From contig NZ_JABSSM010000003.1 in the NCBI RefSeq assembly GCF_013214165.1, forward strand, positions 1-64,000: 64,000 nt of DNA, in the 5' to 3' direction. How positions within the stretch are numbered: the stretch's first letter is position 1; the number at the start of each line of letters is the position of its first letter. Shown piece by piece: positions 1 through 10,108 of this stretch. Below the pieces are notes generated by a model, which ran no database searches, had not been told where the DNA came from, and saw only the letters and a list, made by a program, of their open reading frames with translations. This DNA comes from Shewanella sp. GTDB taxonomy: Bacteria; Pseudomonadota; Gammaproteobacteria; Enterobacterales; Shewanellaceae. The position numbers and the translations under genes were made by a program.

Positions 1-475
1 CTCCCCATTCTTTGGGCGCCTTATGGAAAGCCTTCACATGTGGATGCTGGGCCAACCACATGGGAATATTCTGTTTGAGGATCCCCGTACCGTGGCCGTG
101 CATGACACAGCAGCAATGAGACTGCTGTTTAATACAGGCTTGAATTAACGCCGCAAGCTCAAGTTTTGCTTCCGACTGACGCATACCATGCAGATCCAAG
201 AGTAGATCCGGTTGATAATCTCCCCGGCGAAGTCGTTTTAGCTCGAAACTATCAATATCATCTCGTGACCAGCGCATCGGTCCTTCACTGGGCAGGTGAG
301 GTTGATAGGTATCTGAGAAATAGCTGTCGGCATGGAGCTGCTGGGTTTTCTCTTCGATCACTTTCTTATCTTTTGGCTCGGATCTGAAGTGACGCTTATC
401 TTGCTTGAAGGGTTTAATGCCTTTAGTCATAGATGAAAATAGATCTTGGTCTTCAGAGGTGTCTTTATTCTTCAT
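1..475 (-). CDS. smrB: SmrB, Smr-domain endonuclease (3' end outside window)
   Basis: Reading the minus strand from the ATG at 473-475 gives 158 codons that run off the left edge without a stop. The N-terminal half is charged and low in structure; from about residue 90 there is a Smr domain with LDLHGMRQSEAKLEL and the second signature MHGHGTGILK. SmrB cleaves mRNA between collided ribosomes to start rescue. E. coli SmrB is about 183 aa, so only the last 20 or so residues are missing here. It is divergent from prmB, with 231 bp between them, the same pairing as in E. coli and its relatives. The identification rests on the Smr motifs plus this neighbour. Confidence 0.9.
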   Translation of the reverse strand, partial: MKNKDTSEDQDLFSSMTKGIKPFKQDKRHFRSEPKDKKVIEEKTQQLHADSYFSDTYQPHLPSEGPMRWSRDDIDSFELKRLRRGDYQPDLLLDLHGMRQSEAKLELAALIQACIKQQSHCCCVMHGHGTGILKQNIPMWLAQHPHVKAFHKAPKEWG

Positions 476-706
476 GTGTCTATTTTGTAACCTTAAAATC
501 GTTTGCAGCCGCGGTAGATGCTAATCAACCCAAGCCAGTTCTCGACATGCTCAATACTGCATTTCGAGGTCGTTTAGGTATAAACCAACATAAAAGCTAA
601 ATTATAGTGATGATCGGCGTTAATCATACTGCTATTTTATTGAATCCGATGCCTTATGAATAGAGTTCAGTTACAATGAAACGGAATATTTATGCTGGAG
701 TGAGTT

Positions 707-1648
707 TTGGATAAGATTTTTGTAGATGAAGCCGTAACTGAGCTACGTACCATAGGTGATATGTTGCGTTGGGGCGTGAGCCGTTTTAATGATGCCAATA
801 TTTATTATGGCCACGGAACCGATAATGCTTGGGATGAAGCCATAGCCTTAGTTTTTCATGCCCTTCATCTGCCTGAAGCGCTAGGTCAGCAAGTTATCCA
901 CTCTAATCTCACCAGCAGTGAGAAGCATAAAATCGTCGAGCTTATTGTTCGTCGTGTAACGGAACGCCTACCGGTTCCTTACTTGACCAACAAGGCCATG
1001 TTTGCCGGGCTTGAGTTTTTTGTCGATGAACGTGTGCTGGTGCCGCGCTCTCCCATTGCCGAGATGATTGCTAATCGTTTCAGCCCTTGGTTGTATAATA
1101 AGCAAGTTAACCGTGTACTGGACCTATGTACAGGCAGCGCTTGTATCGCTATCGCATGTGCTTATGAATTTGACGAAGCAGAAGTGGATGCACTGGATAT
1201 CAGTACCGATGCCCTCGATGTCGCGCAAATCAATATAGAGAGTTTAGGCGTGATGGATAGGGTCTTTCCTATCGAATCAGATATTTTCTCTGCGATACCA
1301 AAAGGTCCACACTACGATCTTATCGTGTCGAACCCGCCTTATGTGGACGTGGAAGATATCGGTGACATGCCCGATGAATATCAGCACGAGCCTGAGATCG
1401 GTCTGGCATCAGGGCGTGACGGGCTAGATTTGACGAAACGTATTCTGGCAAATGCAGCCGACTACATGACGACAGAGGGTTTATTGATCGTCGAAGTGGG
1501 TAATTCCATGGTGCACCTGATGGAGCAGTTCCCCGACGTGCCGTTCACTTGGGTGACATTCGAAAATGGCGGTGACGGTGTGTTTGTCTTGACCCGTGAT
1601 CAGCTAGTCGAAAATGAATCTCTGTTCGCCATCTTCAAAGACAAGTAA
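707..1648 (+). CDS. prmB: PrmB, ribosomal protein L3 glutamine N5-methyltransferase
   Basis: A 313-aa protein of the HemK/PrmB family, which methylates the amide of a glutamine in ribosomal protein L3 using S-adenosylmethionine. The SAM-binding region starts near residue 140 ([14 protein letters not shown]) and the catalytic NPPY motif is present ([11 protein letters not shown]). The start is TTG at 707: a GGAG sequence lies at the right distance upstream, and there is no in-frame ATG before the conserved N-terminal region. It is followed by aroC on the same strand after 159 bp, the usual smrB/prmB/aroC neighbourhood. Confidence 0.93.
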   Translation: MDKIFVDEAVTELRTIGDMLRWGVSRFNDANIYYGHGTDNAWDEAIALVFHALHLPEALGQQVIHSNLTSSEKHKIVELIVRRVTERLPVPYLTNKAMFAGLEFFVDERVLVPRSPIAEMIANRFSPWLYNKQVNRVLDLCTGSACIAIACAYEFDEAEVDALDISTDALDVAQINIESLGVMDRVFPIESDIFSAIPKGPHYDLIVSNPPYVDVEDIGDMPDEYQHEPEIGLASGRDGLDLTKRILANAADYMTTEGLLIVEVGNSMVHLMEQFPDVPFTWVTFENGGDGVFVLTRDQLVENESLFAIFKDK

Positions 1649-1807
1649 TAATTACAGGCTCAACAAGTCTCAATGAGCGCTGGTGATAAAAAAGGCTAAC
1701 GCATGAGTTAGTGTATTTAAGCTTGTCACCTGTTGCTCATTTAAGCTAATCTCGGCTTGTGTACAAATTCAGAGTATCTTAAAACTAGTTAGAGGTTAAT
1801 AGAGCGG

Positions 1808-2902
1808 ATGTCGGGAAACAGTATTGGACAAAATTTTGTAGTGACAACATTTGGTGAGAGCCATGGTGTCGCATTAGGTTGTATTATCGATGGCGTCCCA
1901 CCGGGACTCGAGCTCAATGAAGCAGATATGCAACATGACCTTGACCGACGTCGTCCTGGGACTTCTCGCTATACCACTGCAAGACGTGAGGCCGATGAGG
2001 TGCGTATTTTATCCGGCGTATTCGAGGGTAAAACTACAGGTACCTCGATAGGTTTGATGATTGAAAATACCGATCAGCGCAGTAAAGATTACTCCAACAT
2101 TAAAGACCTGTTCCGTCCGGGACATGCAGATTATACCTACCAGCAGAAATACGGTTTACGTGATTACCGCGGCGGTGGACGTGCATCAGCACGGGAAACT
2201 GCCATGCGTGTGGCTGCAGGCGCCGTGGCTAAAAAATACCTGAAACAAGTTCATGGTATCGAGATCAAGGGTTACTTATCTCAGCTTGGTCCCATCAAGG
2301 CCGACACCATAGATTTCAGTCAGATTGAACAAAATGCCTTCTTCTTCCCCGATGCGTCAAAACTCGAGGCGCTCGATGAGTACATGCGGGACCTGAAGAA
2401 GAGTGGCGATTCTATCGGTGCCAAGGTATCTGTGGTTGCCACAGGTGTCCCTGTTGGTTTAGGTGAGCCGGTCTTCGATAGACTCGATGCCGAGATTGCT
2501 CATGCCTTAATGGGGATCAACGCGGTTAAAGGTGTCGAAATTGGCGATGGTTTCGAGGTGGTCAATCAAAAAGGCTCGGAGCATAGAGACTTGATGTCCC
2601 CCGAAGGCTTTGCTTCAAACCATGCCGGCGGCATTCTGGGGGGGATCTCATCGGGTCAGCCCATTATTGCTCATATCGCCATGAAGCCCACATCGAGCAT
2701 CAGCATCCCAGGGGAGAGCATCAATGCTCAAGGGGAGACCGCTGAAGTTGTGACTAAAGGTCGCCATGATCCTTGTGTCGGCATTCGCGCCGTGCCGATT
2801 GCCGAGGCTATGCTTGCCATCGTATTGATGGATCATCTGCTTAGGCACAGGGCGCAAAATATGGATGTGCACAGCAGCACACCTCAGATAGGTATGCGTT
2901 AA
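1808..2902 (+). CDS. aroC: Chorismate synthase
   Basis: A 364-aa chorismate synthase, the last common step of aromatic amino acid synthesis (EPSP to chorismate, needing reduced FMN). All three family signatures are visible: [16 protein letters not shown] near the N-terminus, [17 protein letters not shown] around residue 125, and [17 protein letters not shown] near residue 320. Length is normal. It is followed by a good rho-independent terminator, so transcription probably ends here. Confidence 0.97.
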   Translation: MSGNSIGQNFVVTTFGESHGVALGCIIDGVPPGLELNEADMQHDLDRRRPGTSRYTTARREADEVRILSGVFEGKTTGTSIGLMIENTDQRSKDYSNIKDLFRPGHADYTYQQKYGLRDYRGGGRASARETAMRVAAGAVAKKYLKQVHGIEIKGYLSQLGPIKADTIDFSQIEQNAFFFPDASKLEALDEYMRDLKKSGDSIGAKVSVVATGVPVGLGEPVFDRLDAEIAHALMGINAVKGVEIGDGFEVVNQKGSEHRDLMSPEGFASNHAGGILGGISSGQPIIAHIAMKPTSSISIPGESINAQGETAEVVTKGRHDPCVGIRAVPIAEAMLAIVLMDHLLRHRAQNMDVHSSTPQIGMR

Positions 2903-2932
2903 TTAACATTGATGTGTGCTAAATGAATTCGC

Positions 2933-2966
2933 AGGTGCCTCTTTTTATTCGGAGGCGCCTTTTTTG
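2933..2966 (+). terminator. Rho-independent terminator after aroC
   Basis: The stem AGGTGCCTC pairs with GAGGCGCCT (one G-T pair) across a loop of about ten bases, and is followed by a run of six T. It lies 31 bp after the aroC stop. Confidence 0.85.
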
Positions 2967-3074
2967 TTGTTGTCATTTTTAACCTTATCCCAACTAGGTT
3001 GGGGCTAGCCCTTTTCTCTTATCTTGTTGCGGCGATAAATACGCAGGCGGCTGTTTTATATAAGAAGCGACATC

Positions 3075-4247
3075 ATGGATCAGACATCTCAAGTCAGTAT
3101 GCAACTGCGCTGGATCAGCGCCTGTTATTTCTTCTTCTTTGCCATCTTGGGCGTGATGGTGCCATATCTCGGGGTCTTCTTCGAAAATCGAGGCTTTAAT
3201 CCTCAGGAGATAGGCTCTTTGCTGGCGATTTTAATGGCCACCCGCATCATAGCACCCAATGTTTGGGCCATGGTGGCCGACAGGACGGGCATGCGTGCCC
3301 AGCTCGTCAAGTGGGGAGCGGCTGCGGCAGCAGCAAGCTATGTCACTTTTTTCTATGATGGCAGCTTCACCTATCTGGCCATCAGTCTGTGTGTCTATAC
3401 CTTTTTCTGGAATGCTATCTTGGCTCAGCTCGAGGTGATCACCTTAGAAACATTAGGCGAGAATACTGCGCGTTACGGCGCTATTCGCAGCTTTGGCAGC
3501 CTGGGATATTTGGTCTTTGTGGTGGGGGTGGGCTTTGGCATTTCCCTTTGGGGCACTGAGATCTTACCCTATGTTGGCATGGTATTATTCATCGGCTTAC
3601 TGCTCAGTGCGCTGCCTTTACCTTCGGATCGTGCCGTGGTGAAGGCGAAAGGCGATACGCCTAAGCTCACCTTAGATAAAGGGATTGTCTGGTTTTTAAT
3701 CTCGGCGATATTATTGCAGATGAGTGCGGGGCCATTTTATGGATTCTTCGTGCTCTATCTTAAGCAAGCGGGGTACACAGAAGCCGTCGCGGGTATGTAT
3801 GTGGCACTGGGTGTACTGGCCGAAATATTGATGTTTATCATAGCGCCGAAGCTATTGGGGCGGTTTGGAGTCAAACGATTGTTAGTGATCAGTTTAGGTG
3901 TTACCGGGATCCGCTGGTTGTTAATGGCCTACTTGGTCGACAGTGTTATCTGGCTTGGTTTTAGCCAACTGCTGCATGCCTTTACCTTCGGTTTAGTCCA
4001 TGCAGCCTCGATTCAATTCGTTCATAGCCGCTTCGATGCGAGTCACAGAAGTAAAGGGCAAGCCTTATATGCCAGTCTCAGCTTCGGCGTCGGTGGGGCG
4101 CTGGGTACTTGGCTGTGCGGCATGATCTGGGGAGACGGCTCGGGGGCTTATTTAGCCTGGATTGGCGCGGCGATTTGTGCTTTTCTTGCCATGTTGGCCG
4201 TTTGCTTTATACCTAAGCAGATCAAGAGCAATCAATACACAGCTTAA
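3075..4247 (+). CDS. MFS transporter, HcaT/MFS_1-like
   Basis: A 390-aa protein with about twelve hydrophobic segments, charged loops of the MFS type (VADRTGMRAQ after TM2) and two-fold arrangement. It resembles the 3-phenylpropionate (HcaT)/MFS_1-like group, with a conserved AIRSFGSLGYL stretch in TM5. Substrate cannot be told from sequence. The ATG at 3075 follows an upstream GAAGCGACATC weak ribosome site. It stands alone between the aroC terminator and the NAD-kinase-like gene. Confidence 0.8.
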   Translation: MDQTSQVSMQLRWISACYFFFFAILGVMVPYLGVFFENRGFNPQEIGSLLAILMATRIIAPNVWAMVADRTGMRAQLVKWGAAAAAASYVTFFYDGSFTYLAISLCVYTFFWNAILAQLEVITLETLGENTARYGAIRSFGSLGYLVFVVGVGFGISLWGTEILPYVGMVLFIGLLLSALPLPSDRAVVKAKGDTPKLTLDKGIVWFLISAILLQMSAGPFYGFFVLYLKQAGYTEAVAGMYVALGVLAEILMFIIAPKLLGRFGVKRLLVISLGVTGIRWLLMAYLVDSVIWLGFSQLLHAFTFGLVHAASIQFVHSRFDASHRSKGQALYASLSFGVGGALGTWLCGMIWGDGSGAYLAWIGAAICAFLAMLAVCFIPKQIKSNQYTA

Positions 4248-4366
4248 ATACTGGCTCGCTCTAAAAGAGTCACACGGGCACTCTATGGCCTAACTTGAGT
4301 TATTTCACTCTTATATGTGACCGTTTTATAGCGTGCATGTTTATCAGACACAATAAAGGACAGTAC

Positions 4367-5491
4367 ATGGCAATTCGATTTCGTCTGGGGTTAATCATCA
4401 ACCCTTTCGCAGGTCTTGGTGGCAGCGTTGCACTCAAGGGCAGTGATGGTGTGGCTGAAGAGGCGCTGGCGCGCGGAGCTAAGCCTAAGGCGCATTTACG
4501 TATGCAACAGGCACTCGAGGTGATTGCAGGCTATCAAGATAAGATTGAGGTGATCACCGCCTCCGGCGACATGGGTGAAACCTTGGCTAAAGAGATGGGT
4601 TTCGATGTTCGTGTGGTGCATCAGGTTTCCGGCAAGAGTGAAGCCGGAGATACTCAGGCTGTGGTTAAACATCTGTTAGATGAAGCGTTAGATTTACTGC
4701 TGTTTGCTGGTGGAGATGGCACTGCGCGGGATGTTTATTCAGTGGCCGATGAAAACATGCCGGTTCTCGGTGTCCCCGCTGGGGTCAAGATCCACTCAGG
4801 CGTATACGGTATCACGCCCCATGCATCAGGCATGGTGGTTAAGATGCTACTCGATGGTGAGTTGGTTAGCCTGATGAGCGCCGATGTGATGGATATCGAT
4901 GAGGTTGCCTTCAGAAAAGGCACCGTCAGAGCCAAGCGTTATGGTGAGATGTTGGTACCCGCCGAGCCAAGGTACATTCAGGCGGTCAAGATGGGCGGAA
5001 TAGAAATCGATGAATTGGTGCTGAGTGATATCGCCGCCGAAGTGATAGAGAACATGGAAGATGAGCTTTATATTATCGGCTCTGGTAGTACTGTCGCCGC
5101 CATGATGAATGAGTTGCAGCTTGAAAACACCTTGTTGGGTGTCGATTTGGTGCAGGACAGTCAAGTTATCGGTACCGACCTAGGTGCCAGACAATTATTG
5201 GATATGACTAAAGATCAGCCGGTTAAGTTAGTTATTACCCTGATAGGCGGGCAAGGACATATTCTTGGGCGAGGTAACCAACAGCTGTCCAGTGAGCTGA
5301 TTAAACGCGTTGGCAAGGACAACATCATCATTTTAGCGACAAAAACTAAGTTAAAAGCACTTGAAGGAAGGCCCTTAATTGTGGATAGTGGCGACCCTGA
5401 ATTAGACAAAGACCTGTGTGGTTATTATCGAGTCATCACAGGCTACCATGATTACGTCATGTATCAGGTTGCTAATCCCGATCTGATTTGA
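4367..5491 (+). CDS. ATP-NAD kinase family protein
   Basis: A 374-aa protein from the ATG at 4367, chosen because AAAGGA lies about 10 bases upstream and the family-like sequence (FRLGLIINPFAGLGG) begins right there; an in-frame upstream TTG would add 24 unrelated residues. The GGDGT motif (LLFAGGDGTARDV, about residue 112) is the nucleotide-binding signature of NAD kinases and diacylglycerol kinases. This longer group, sometimes annotated as AcoX-like, is separate from the housekeeping NadK. The phosphoryl acceptor is not established. Confidence 0.8.
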   Translation: MAIRFRLGLIINPFAGLGGSVALKGSDGVAEEALARGAKPKAHLRMQQALEVIAGYQDKIEVITASGDMGETLAKEMGFDVRVVHQVSGKSEAGDTQAVVKHLLDEALDLLLFAGGDGTARDVYSVADENMPVLGVPAGVKIHSGVYGITPHASGMVVKMLLDGELVSLMSADVMDIDEVAFRKGTVRAKRYGEMLVPAEPRYIQAVKMGGIEIDELVLSDIAAEVIENMEDELYIIGSGSTVAAMMNELQLENTLLGVDLVQDSQVIGTDLGARQLLDMTKDQPVKLVITLIGGQGHILGRGNQQLSSELIKRVGKDNIIILATKTKLKALEGRPLIVDSGDPELDKDLCGYYRVITGYHDYVMYQVANPDLI

Positions 5492-5619
5492 GCTGGCTGT
5501 CATCACAGGTTCATGTATCAGTTTGCTAATCCCGACCTGGATAGAGCGGATAAACACATAAAGATCGAGCCTTGCTGCCAATGAGCGGCATGTATTGATA
5601 AAGAAAGAGTGGAGTTACC

Positions 5620-5889
5620 ATGTTAGAGCAGTATGAAACATCATTATATGAGTGGATAGACGATATCGTAGCGAAAGGGGATGAAGATGCCTTATTTGCC
5701 AGTGGTTACCTTCAGGGGCATTTTGCGGTGGCGCTCTCTCAGTTAGAAGCAGAAACTGTGCAAGGCATAGATGCGCTAGATGAGAAGATGCATGTGTGTC
5801 TGGAGCTGGCTAAGCAAGAGCTCGATGATACGGATTATGCTCTGGTCGCCTCTGCATGGCAGCAACTGAATGAAAGACTCTGCGCGTGA
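5620..5889 (+). CDS. yfcL: YfcL family protein
   Basis: An 89-aa acidic, helical protein (LEQYETSLYEWIDDIV at the N-terminus) that matches the small YfcL family. Function is unknown. It sits, as in E. coli, next to mnmC and fabB. Its TGA overlaps the GTG start of the following methyltransferase by four bases, so the two are translationally coupled. A GGAG ribosome site precedes the ATG. Confidence 0.8.
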   Translation: MLEQYETSLYEWIDDIVAKGDEDALFASGYLQGHFAVALSQLEAETVQGIDALDEKMHVCLELAKQELDDTDYALVASAWQQLNERLCA

Positions 5890-6479
5890 CAAGTTGCGCC
5901 GAAAGTGTAGCGCCGACAAGCCTGGTTAAAATTGGTTTAGTCAATCCCAAGAGCCCGACCAATGTGGGCGGTGTGATGCGAGCGGCAGGTTGTTATCAGG
6001 CTAATGAGATCTTATACACGGGAAAACGCTATGCGCTTGCCGCTAAACACAGAGGCGAGCAGTACAATACCGATACTAAGAGGGCGGGGCAGCATATTCC
6101 CCTGACTGCAACGGACGATCTTTTATCGGCGCTGACAGATGGTTTAAAACTGGTGTGCGTCGATCTAGTCGAAGGCGCAATACCCTTACCAGAATTTGTT
6201 CACCCCGATAAAGCAATCTATGTGTTTGGCCCCGAAGACGGCACCATAGATCAAGCCCTTATCGATGCAGCCGATGCTGTGGTTTATGTACCCACCATAG
6301 GTTGCATGAATCTGGCGTCGTCGGTCAACGTGTTACTCTATGACCGTTTAGCCAAGACTAATATACAGATCGCCGATGATGCGCTTATCAGGCAAAGTCG
6401 AGATAACAATAATCGAGTTAGAGTCAGACACTCTCTTAAAAACGCGCTAATACAGGCAGGAGCCGAAACGCAGAAATAA
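5886..6479 (+). CDS. SpoU/TrmH-type RNA 2'-O-methyltransferase
   Basis: A 197-aa SPOUT methyltransferase. The N-terminus LVNPKSPTNVGGVMRAAGC is the classic first motif (N-x-G-x-x-R), the middle motif is FGPEDGTI, and the C-terminal knot motif is VPTIGCMNLASSVNVLLY. It should move a methyl group from SAM to a ribose of tRNA or rRNA; the exact position cannot be told. It starts with GTG inside the yfcL stop codon. It ends at a hairpin shared with the convergent mnmC gene. Confidence 0.85.
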   Translation: MTSCAESVAPTSLVKIGLVNPKSPTNVGGVMRAAGCYQANEILYTGKRYALAAKHRGEQYNTDTKRAGQHIPLTATDDLLSALTDGLKLVCVDLVEGAIPLPEFVHPDKAIYVFGPEDGTIDQALIDAADAVVYVPTIGCMNLASSVNVLLYDRLAKTNIQIADDALIRQSRDNNNRVRVRHSLKNALIQAGAETQK

Positions 6480-6503
6480 CAAGTATTTCGCTAATGTAAA
6501 CCC

Positions 6504-6531
6504 AAGCCAGAGGCCTAAACGCCTCTGGCTT
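6504..6531. terminator. Bidirectional terminator between methyltransferase and mnmC
   Basis: A perfect 11-bp stem AAGCCAGAGGC / GCCTCTGGCTT with a six-base loop lies between two convergent genes. It has short T/A flanks on both sides, so it could serve both strands. Confidence 0.75.
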
Positions 6532-6559
6532 TGGTTCATGGAAGCTCGACTCGGCTTGA

Positions 6560-8725
6560 CTAGAGTGCCTTACCCTTAATCAGTTTACGCATCCACATTC
6601 GATTGGGGTTAAGCAGGGCTAACGTAGCCATATCCAGTGGTATTATCTCTCCGCAAAGTTGAGACGCTAGCGCCTCGGCAGCCAGTGGTCCTGTGGTAAT
6701 TCCCCTCGAACCTAGGCCGCCCAAAATAAACAGCCCATGATGAATGGGGGCAGGATTATCCTTCCAGAACTTGATGCTGGCCTTAGTATGTTGATGTAGC
6801 TGGTAATTTTCTAACATGACATCAGTATCGGGGGCGCAGCCCAGCATGGGCGCGTGATCACGAGTGACCATGCGCACACCGACTCTGGCACTGTGGCCTG
6901 TGATATCTATATCGTCGACCCAGGCTTTATTTTCAAAGCTATGCTGCATTTTTTTAAGATTATCCAACTGCTCGTTAGGACAGTAATCCAGATGCTCAGG
7001 GTCTTTAACATAACTGGCACCTGTGCAATGAAGCTGGTCATTACTCGGTGTCAGGTAGCCGTGGGAGCACAGAACCGTAGTGAGCTTTGCCAACTCATTG
7101 CGGGCCGGAATATGACTGACTTGCCCCCTGAACCCGGTTGCTGGCAGGAGTTTACTCTGCTCAAACTGAGTTAATCCATGGCCATTAGCCAGTACTAAGG
7201 TGCTGAAGGGCCCATGCTTAACTTCATTCTTCTCTTTAGCATCCTTTTTGTCATTCTCAGAGCCAGTCTCATTGCCTGTGTCAGCACTATTTCCTGAATG
7301 AGAACCCGTGCACTGATACAGGTACCACTGACCTCGGATTTGCTCGATACGGGTGATGTTACAGTTAAATAAGGCGCTGACATCGGCAATTTGGCTAGCC
7401 TTATCGAAAGCGGCTTGGGTAAAGTCTGGTGGACTTATCCAGCCACCTAATGGATAAAACACACCTTCTTGGTCAATATCAATGCTGGCTAGAGTGCTGG
7501 CTTCTTGTGCGGATACCTTGTGGGCTATCTCTTTTGGCCAGGCCTGAGCCGAGATGATGCGGTTGATTCTGCCGCGGCTGCGTTCATCGTGGCCAGTATG
7601 CAAGACACCACACAGTTGATTGGCTATGTTAAAGCCTTCATCGACTAGGGTGGTTAATCGTCTGCGGGTAAATAATAAACCTTGCTGAAAATACTGGCTA
7701 AGGGTGCCATTATCCGGGGTGAGCAGGGGATAAATTGCGCCTTGCTTGTTGCCTGAAGCTTGTTGGCTGAAGGCCTCATCCTGACAAAAAAGCCGTACGC
7801 TTTTATTTCGCTCCGCCAGGGATAGCGCCAGATGAGTACTGGCAATGCCACCCCCTATGACAGCAATAGCGCCCTCTTTTGCCGGTAACTGAGGATAGTG
7901 CTGAAACTCATTGGCTTGAGCTTGTCTTAAGGCCCGTCGCTCTTGCTGGGATATCTCGTCACTTAACTGAGCCGATGCAGGGGGGAGAACGCTCCTTGGT
8001 GGTGTTGAGTCATTAAACAAAGAGTTGGCTAGCACAAAGCCCGCTATTTGGGCCAAGTTAGTCTGTTGCTGGCTCATGTTCGAGCTTGATAGCAAGGCGG
8101 TATTACTGCTGAGTTTTGCCATCTGCCATAATGTTTGCTCATCCAGTGAGTGTTGAGCTGACGTGTGCAGCCAGGCCTGGATATAAGAGGCAGGATCTGC
8201 AGGCGCTAAAGTCTGGCTTAAACTTGAGTGTATATCACCGAGATACAGGTCGATGAGGCAACGGCCTCGATTTAAAATCAGTCTCTGACAGCCAGGTATT
8301 GCCACTAGCTTGGCATCGATAAGCTGTTTTATTGCAGCTTGCTGATCTGAACATGAGCCATACACTACATCAGAGTCAGAGCCTAAATCTGTATGGGCCG
8401 GTTCTTGGCACGCTTGGGCCTCTCGATACTGAGTTTTAAGTGTGACGAGTTGCAGATTTATGCGCTCAACGGCTGAGCAATCGGATTCGAAAATTTTCAC
8501 ATAAAATCGAGTCTTTGCCATGGACTTTTGTTGCAATAAGATGACTGATAGCAGTTGCTGCACATCACAGAGTCCTATTTGCCCTAATGATAATTTTTTT
8601 TTGTCCGGACACATGTTAGCTATTTGCTGATGAAATAAGTCAAAATGACTACAATTACGGCTATTTACCATCTTTTTTTCACGTTCTTGGGTCAAGGAAT
8701 TTACTCTGTGTCTTACTTTAGGCAT
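6560..8725 (-). CDS. mnmC: MnmC-type tRNA wobble-uridine modification protein
   Basis: A 721-aa protein. The C-terminal two thirds is a clear FAD-dependent oxidoreductase: the Rossmann motif IAVIGGGIASTHLALSLAER is near residue 285, and SGNKQGAIYPLLTPDNGT and GLGSRGITTGPLAAE are conserved MnmC(o) segments. This domain removes the carboxymethyl group from cmnm5s2U34. The N-terminal part aligns in outline with the SAM methyltransferase MnmC(m) domain, but the normal ETGFGTGLNFL-like and DGFAPAKNPDMW-like motifs are absent; only fragments such as LYLGDIHSSL and LWQMAKLSS remain. The protein may therefore be only an oxidoreductase. The start (ATG at 8725 or a later Met19) is not certain. Confidence 0.85.
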   Translation of the reverse strand: MPKVRHRVNSLTQEREKKMVNSRNCSHFDLFHQQIANMCPDKKKLSLGQIGLCDVQQLLSVILLQQKSMAKTRFYVKIFESDCSAVERINLQLVTLKTQYREAQACQEPAHTDLGSDSDVVYGSCSDQQAAIKQLIDAKLVAIPGCQRLILNRGRCLIDLYLGDIHSSLSQTLAPADPASYIQAWLHTSAQHSLDEQTLWQMAKLSSNTALLSSSNMSQQQTNLAQIAGFVLANSLFNDSTPPRSVLPPASAQLSDEISQQERRALRQAQANEFQHYPQLPAKEGAIAVIGGGIASTHLALSLAERNKSVRLFCQDEAFSQQASGNKQGAIYPLLTPDNGTLSQYFQQGLLFTRRRLTTLVDEGFNIANQLCGVLHTGHDERSRGRINRIISAQAWPKEIAHKVSAQEASTLASIDIDQEGVFYPLGGWISPPDFTQAAFDKASQIADVSALFNCNITRIEQIRGQWYLYQCTGSHSGNSADTGNETGSENDKKDAKEKNEVKHGPFSTLVLANGHGLTQFEQSKLLPATGFRGQVSHIPARNELAKLTTVLCSHGYLTPSNDQLHCTGASYVKDPEHLDYCPNEQLDNLKKMQHSFENKAWVDDIDITGHSARVGVRMVTRDHAPMLGCAPDTDVMLENYQLHQHTKASIKFWKDNPAPIHHGLFILGGLGSRGITTGPLAAEALASQLCGEIIPLDMATLALLNPNRMWMRKLIKGKAL

Positions 8726-8794
8726 TATTTTACCCGTGTTTATGGAGAGCTGACCACTTTATTGCGCTAAAAGCGATATTATTGCCGTAGCAAA

Positions 8795-8815
8795 TTTAGT
8801 ACTGACAGTACTAAA
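8795..8815. promoter_or_regulatory. Perfect palindrome upstream of fabB, candidate operator
   Basis: The half-site TTTAGTACTG and its exact complement flank a single central A, and a third half-like TGTACTAAAT follows directly. It lies about 20 bp before the fabB start and between the divergent mnmC and fabB genes. Unsaturated fatty acid genes are usually controlled by FabR- or PsrA-like repressors; which protein would bind here is inference only. Confidence 0.5.
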
Positions 8816-8836
8816 TGTACTAAATGGAAAGAAATA

Positions 8837-10048
8837 ATGAAAAGAGTCGTGATCACCGGACTTGGCGTAGTTTCAAGTATTGGTAACAATAAGCAAGAAG
8901 TCACTGAGTCACTGAAAGCTGGCCGCAGTGGCATTACCCACTCTGCTCAGTTTGAAGAAATGAAACTTCGCAGCCGTGTTTGGGGCAATATCACGTTAGA
9001 TCCGAAAGAACATATCGACCGTAAAGCACTGCGCTTTATGGGTAAAGCCGCAGCCTATGCCTATGTTGCCATGGCTGAAGCCATTAAAGATGCCGGTCTA
9101 ACTGAAGAGCAGTATTCAGATCCTCGTGTGGGTATCATAGCCGGTACTGGTGGAGCTTCATCGGCTAACCAGGTACAAGCCGCGGATATACTGCGTGAGA
9201 AGGGCGTTAAGCGTGTCGGTCCGTATATCGTGCCGCGTATCATGTCTAGCACCGCGAGTGCGTGCTTAGCGACGCCATTTAAGATTAAAGGCATGAACTA
9301 TTCAATCAGTTCTGCCTGTGCAACCAGTGCTCACTGTATCGGCCATGCCGCTGAACTTATCCAGATGGGTAAGCAAGATATGGTGTTCGCCGGTGGCTCT
9401 GAAGAGGTTGATTGGACCTTGACTATGGGCTTCGATGCCATGGGCGCACTGTCGACTAAATATAATGACACGCCTGAAAAAGCGTCTCGTACCTATGATG
9501 CAGACCGTGATGGTTTCGTTATCTCAGGTGGCGGCGGAATCGTGGTCGTCGAAGAGCTTGAGCATGCATTAGCACGTGGCGCGAAAATCTACGCCGAAAT
9601 CATAGGTTACGGCGCATCATCAGATGGCTATGACATGGTTGCTCCATCAGGAGAAGGTGCCGTACGTTGTATGCAGATGGCGCTTGCCGATGTCGATACG
9701 CCTATCGATTACATCAACACTCATGGCACATCTACGCCAGTCGGTGACATGCGTGAGCTTGAAGCGCTGCGTGAAACCTTCGGTGATAGCTTGCCACCGA
9801 TAGCATCGACCAAGTCGCTGACGGGTCATGCACTCGGCGCTGCAGGTGCTCACGAAGCTATCTATAGCCTGATCATGATGGAACATGGTTTCATCGCGCC
9901 GAGTATCAATATCGATAATCTGGACGAGAAAGCCGAAGGTATGCCAGTCGTGACTCAATACCGTGAAGCCGAACTCACCACAGTGATGAGTAACAGTTTT
10001 GGTTTCGGTGGCACTAATGCGACCTTGGTCATGAGAAAGTATAAGTAA
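8837..10048 (+). CDS. fabB: 3-oxoacyl-ACP synthase I
   Basis: A 403-aa KAS I elongating enzyme of unsaturated fatty acid synthesis. The catalytic triad is visible: Cys161 in [10 protein letters not shown], His296 in [11 protein letters not shown] and His331 in [15 protein letters not shown]. Length is standard. It is transcribed divergently from mnmC, with a perfect palindrome in the shared promoter region, and ends at a strong terminator. Confidence 0.96.
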   Translation: MKRVVITGLGVVSSIGNNKQEVTESLKAGRSGITHSAQFEEMKLRSRVWGNITLDPKEHIDRKALRFMGKAAAYAYVAMAEAIKDAGLTEEQYSDPRVGIIAGTGGASSANQVQAADILREKGVKRVGPYIVPRIMSSTASACLATPFKIKGMNYSISSACATSAHCIGHAAELIQMGKQDMVFAGGSEEVDWTLTMGFDAMGALSTKYNDTPEKASRTYDADRDGFVISGGGGIVVVEELEHALARGAKIYAEIIGYGASSDGYDMVAPSGEGAVRCMQMALADVDTPIDYINTHGTSTPVGDMRELEALRETFGDSLPPIASTKSLTGHALGAAGAHEAIYSLIMMEHGFIAPSINIDNLDEKAEGMPVVTQYREAELTTVMSNSFGFGGTNATLVMRKYK

Positions 10049-10070
10049 GCTTCAATCTGAACGTTACGCA

Positions 10071-10093
10071 AAGGGAGCTTAGGCTCCCTTTTT
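10071..10093 (+). terminator. Rho-independent terminator after fabB
   Basis: The stem AAGGGAGC / GCTCCCTT with a four-base loop is followed by five T, 22 bp after the fabB stop. Confidence 0.9.
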
Positions 10094-10108
10094 ATGTCTG
10101 GAACATTT

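Noticed and set aside
166..387. Plus-strand 73-codon frame
   Set aside because: It is antisense to the smrB gene, whose Smr motifs are clear on the minus strand.
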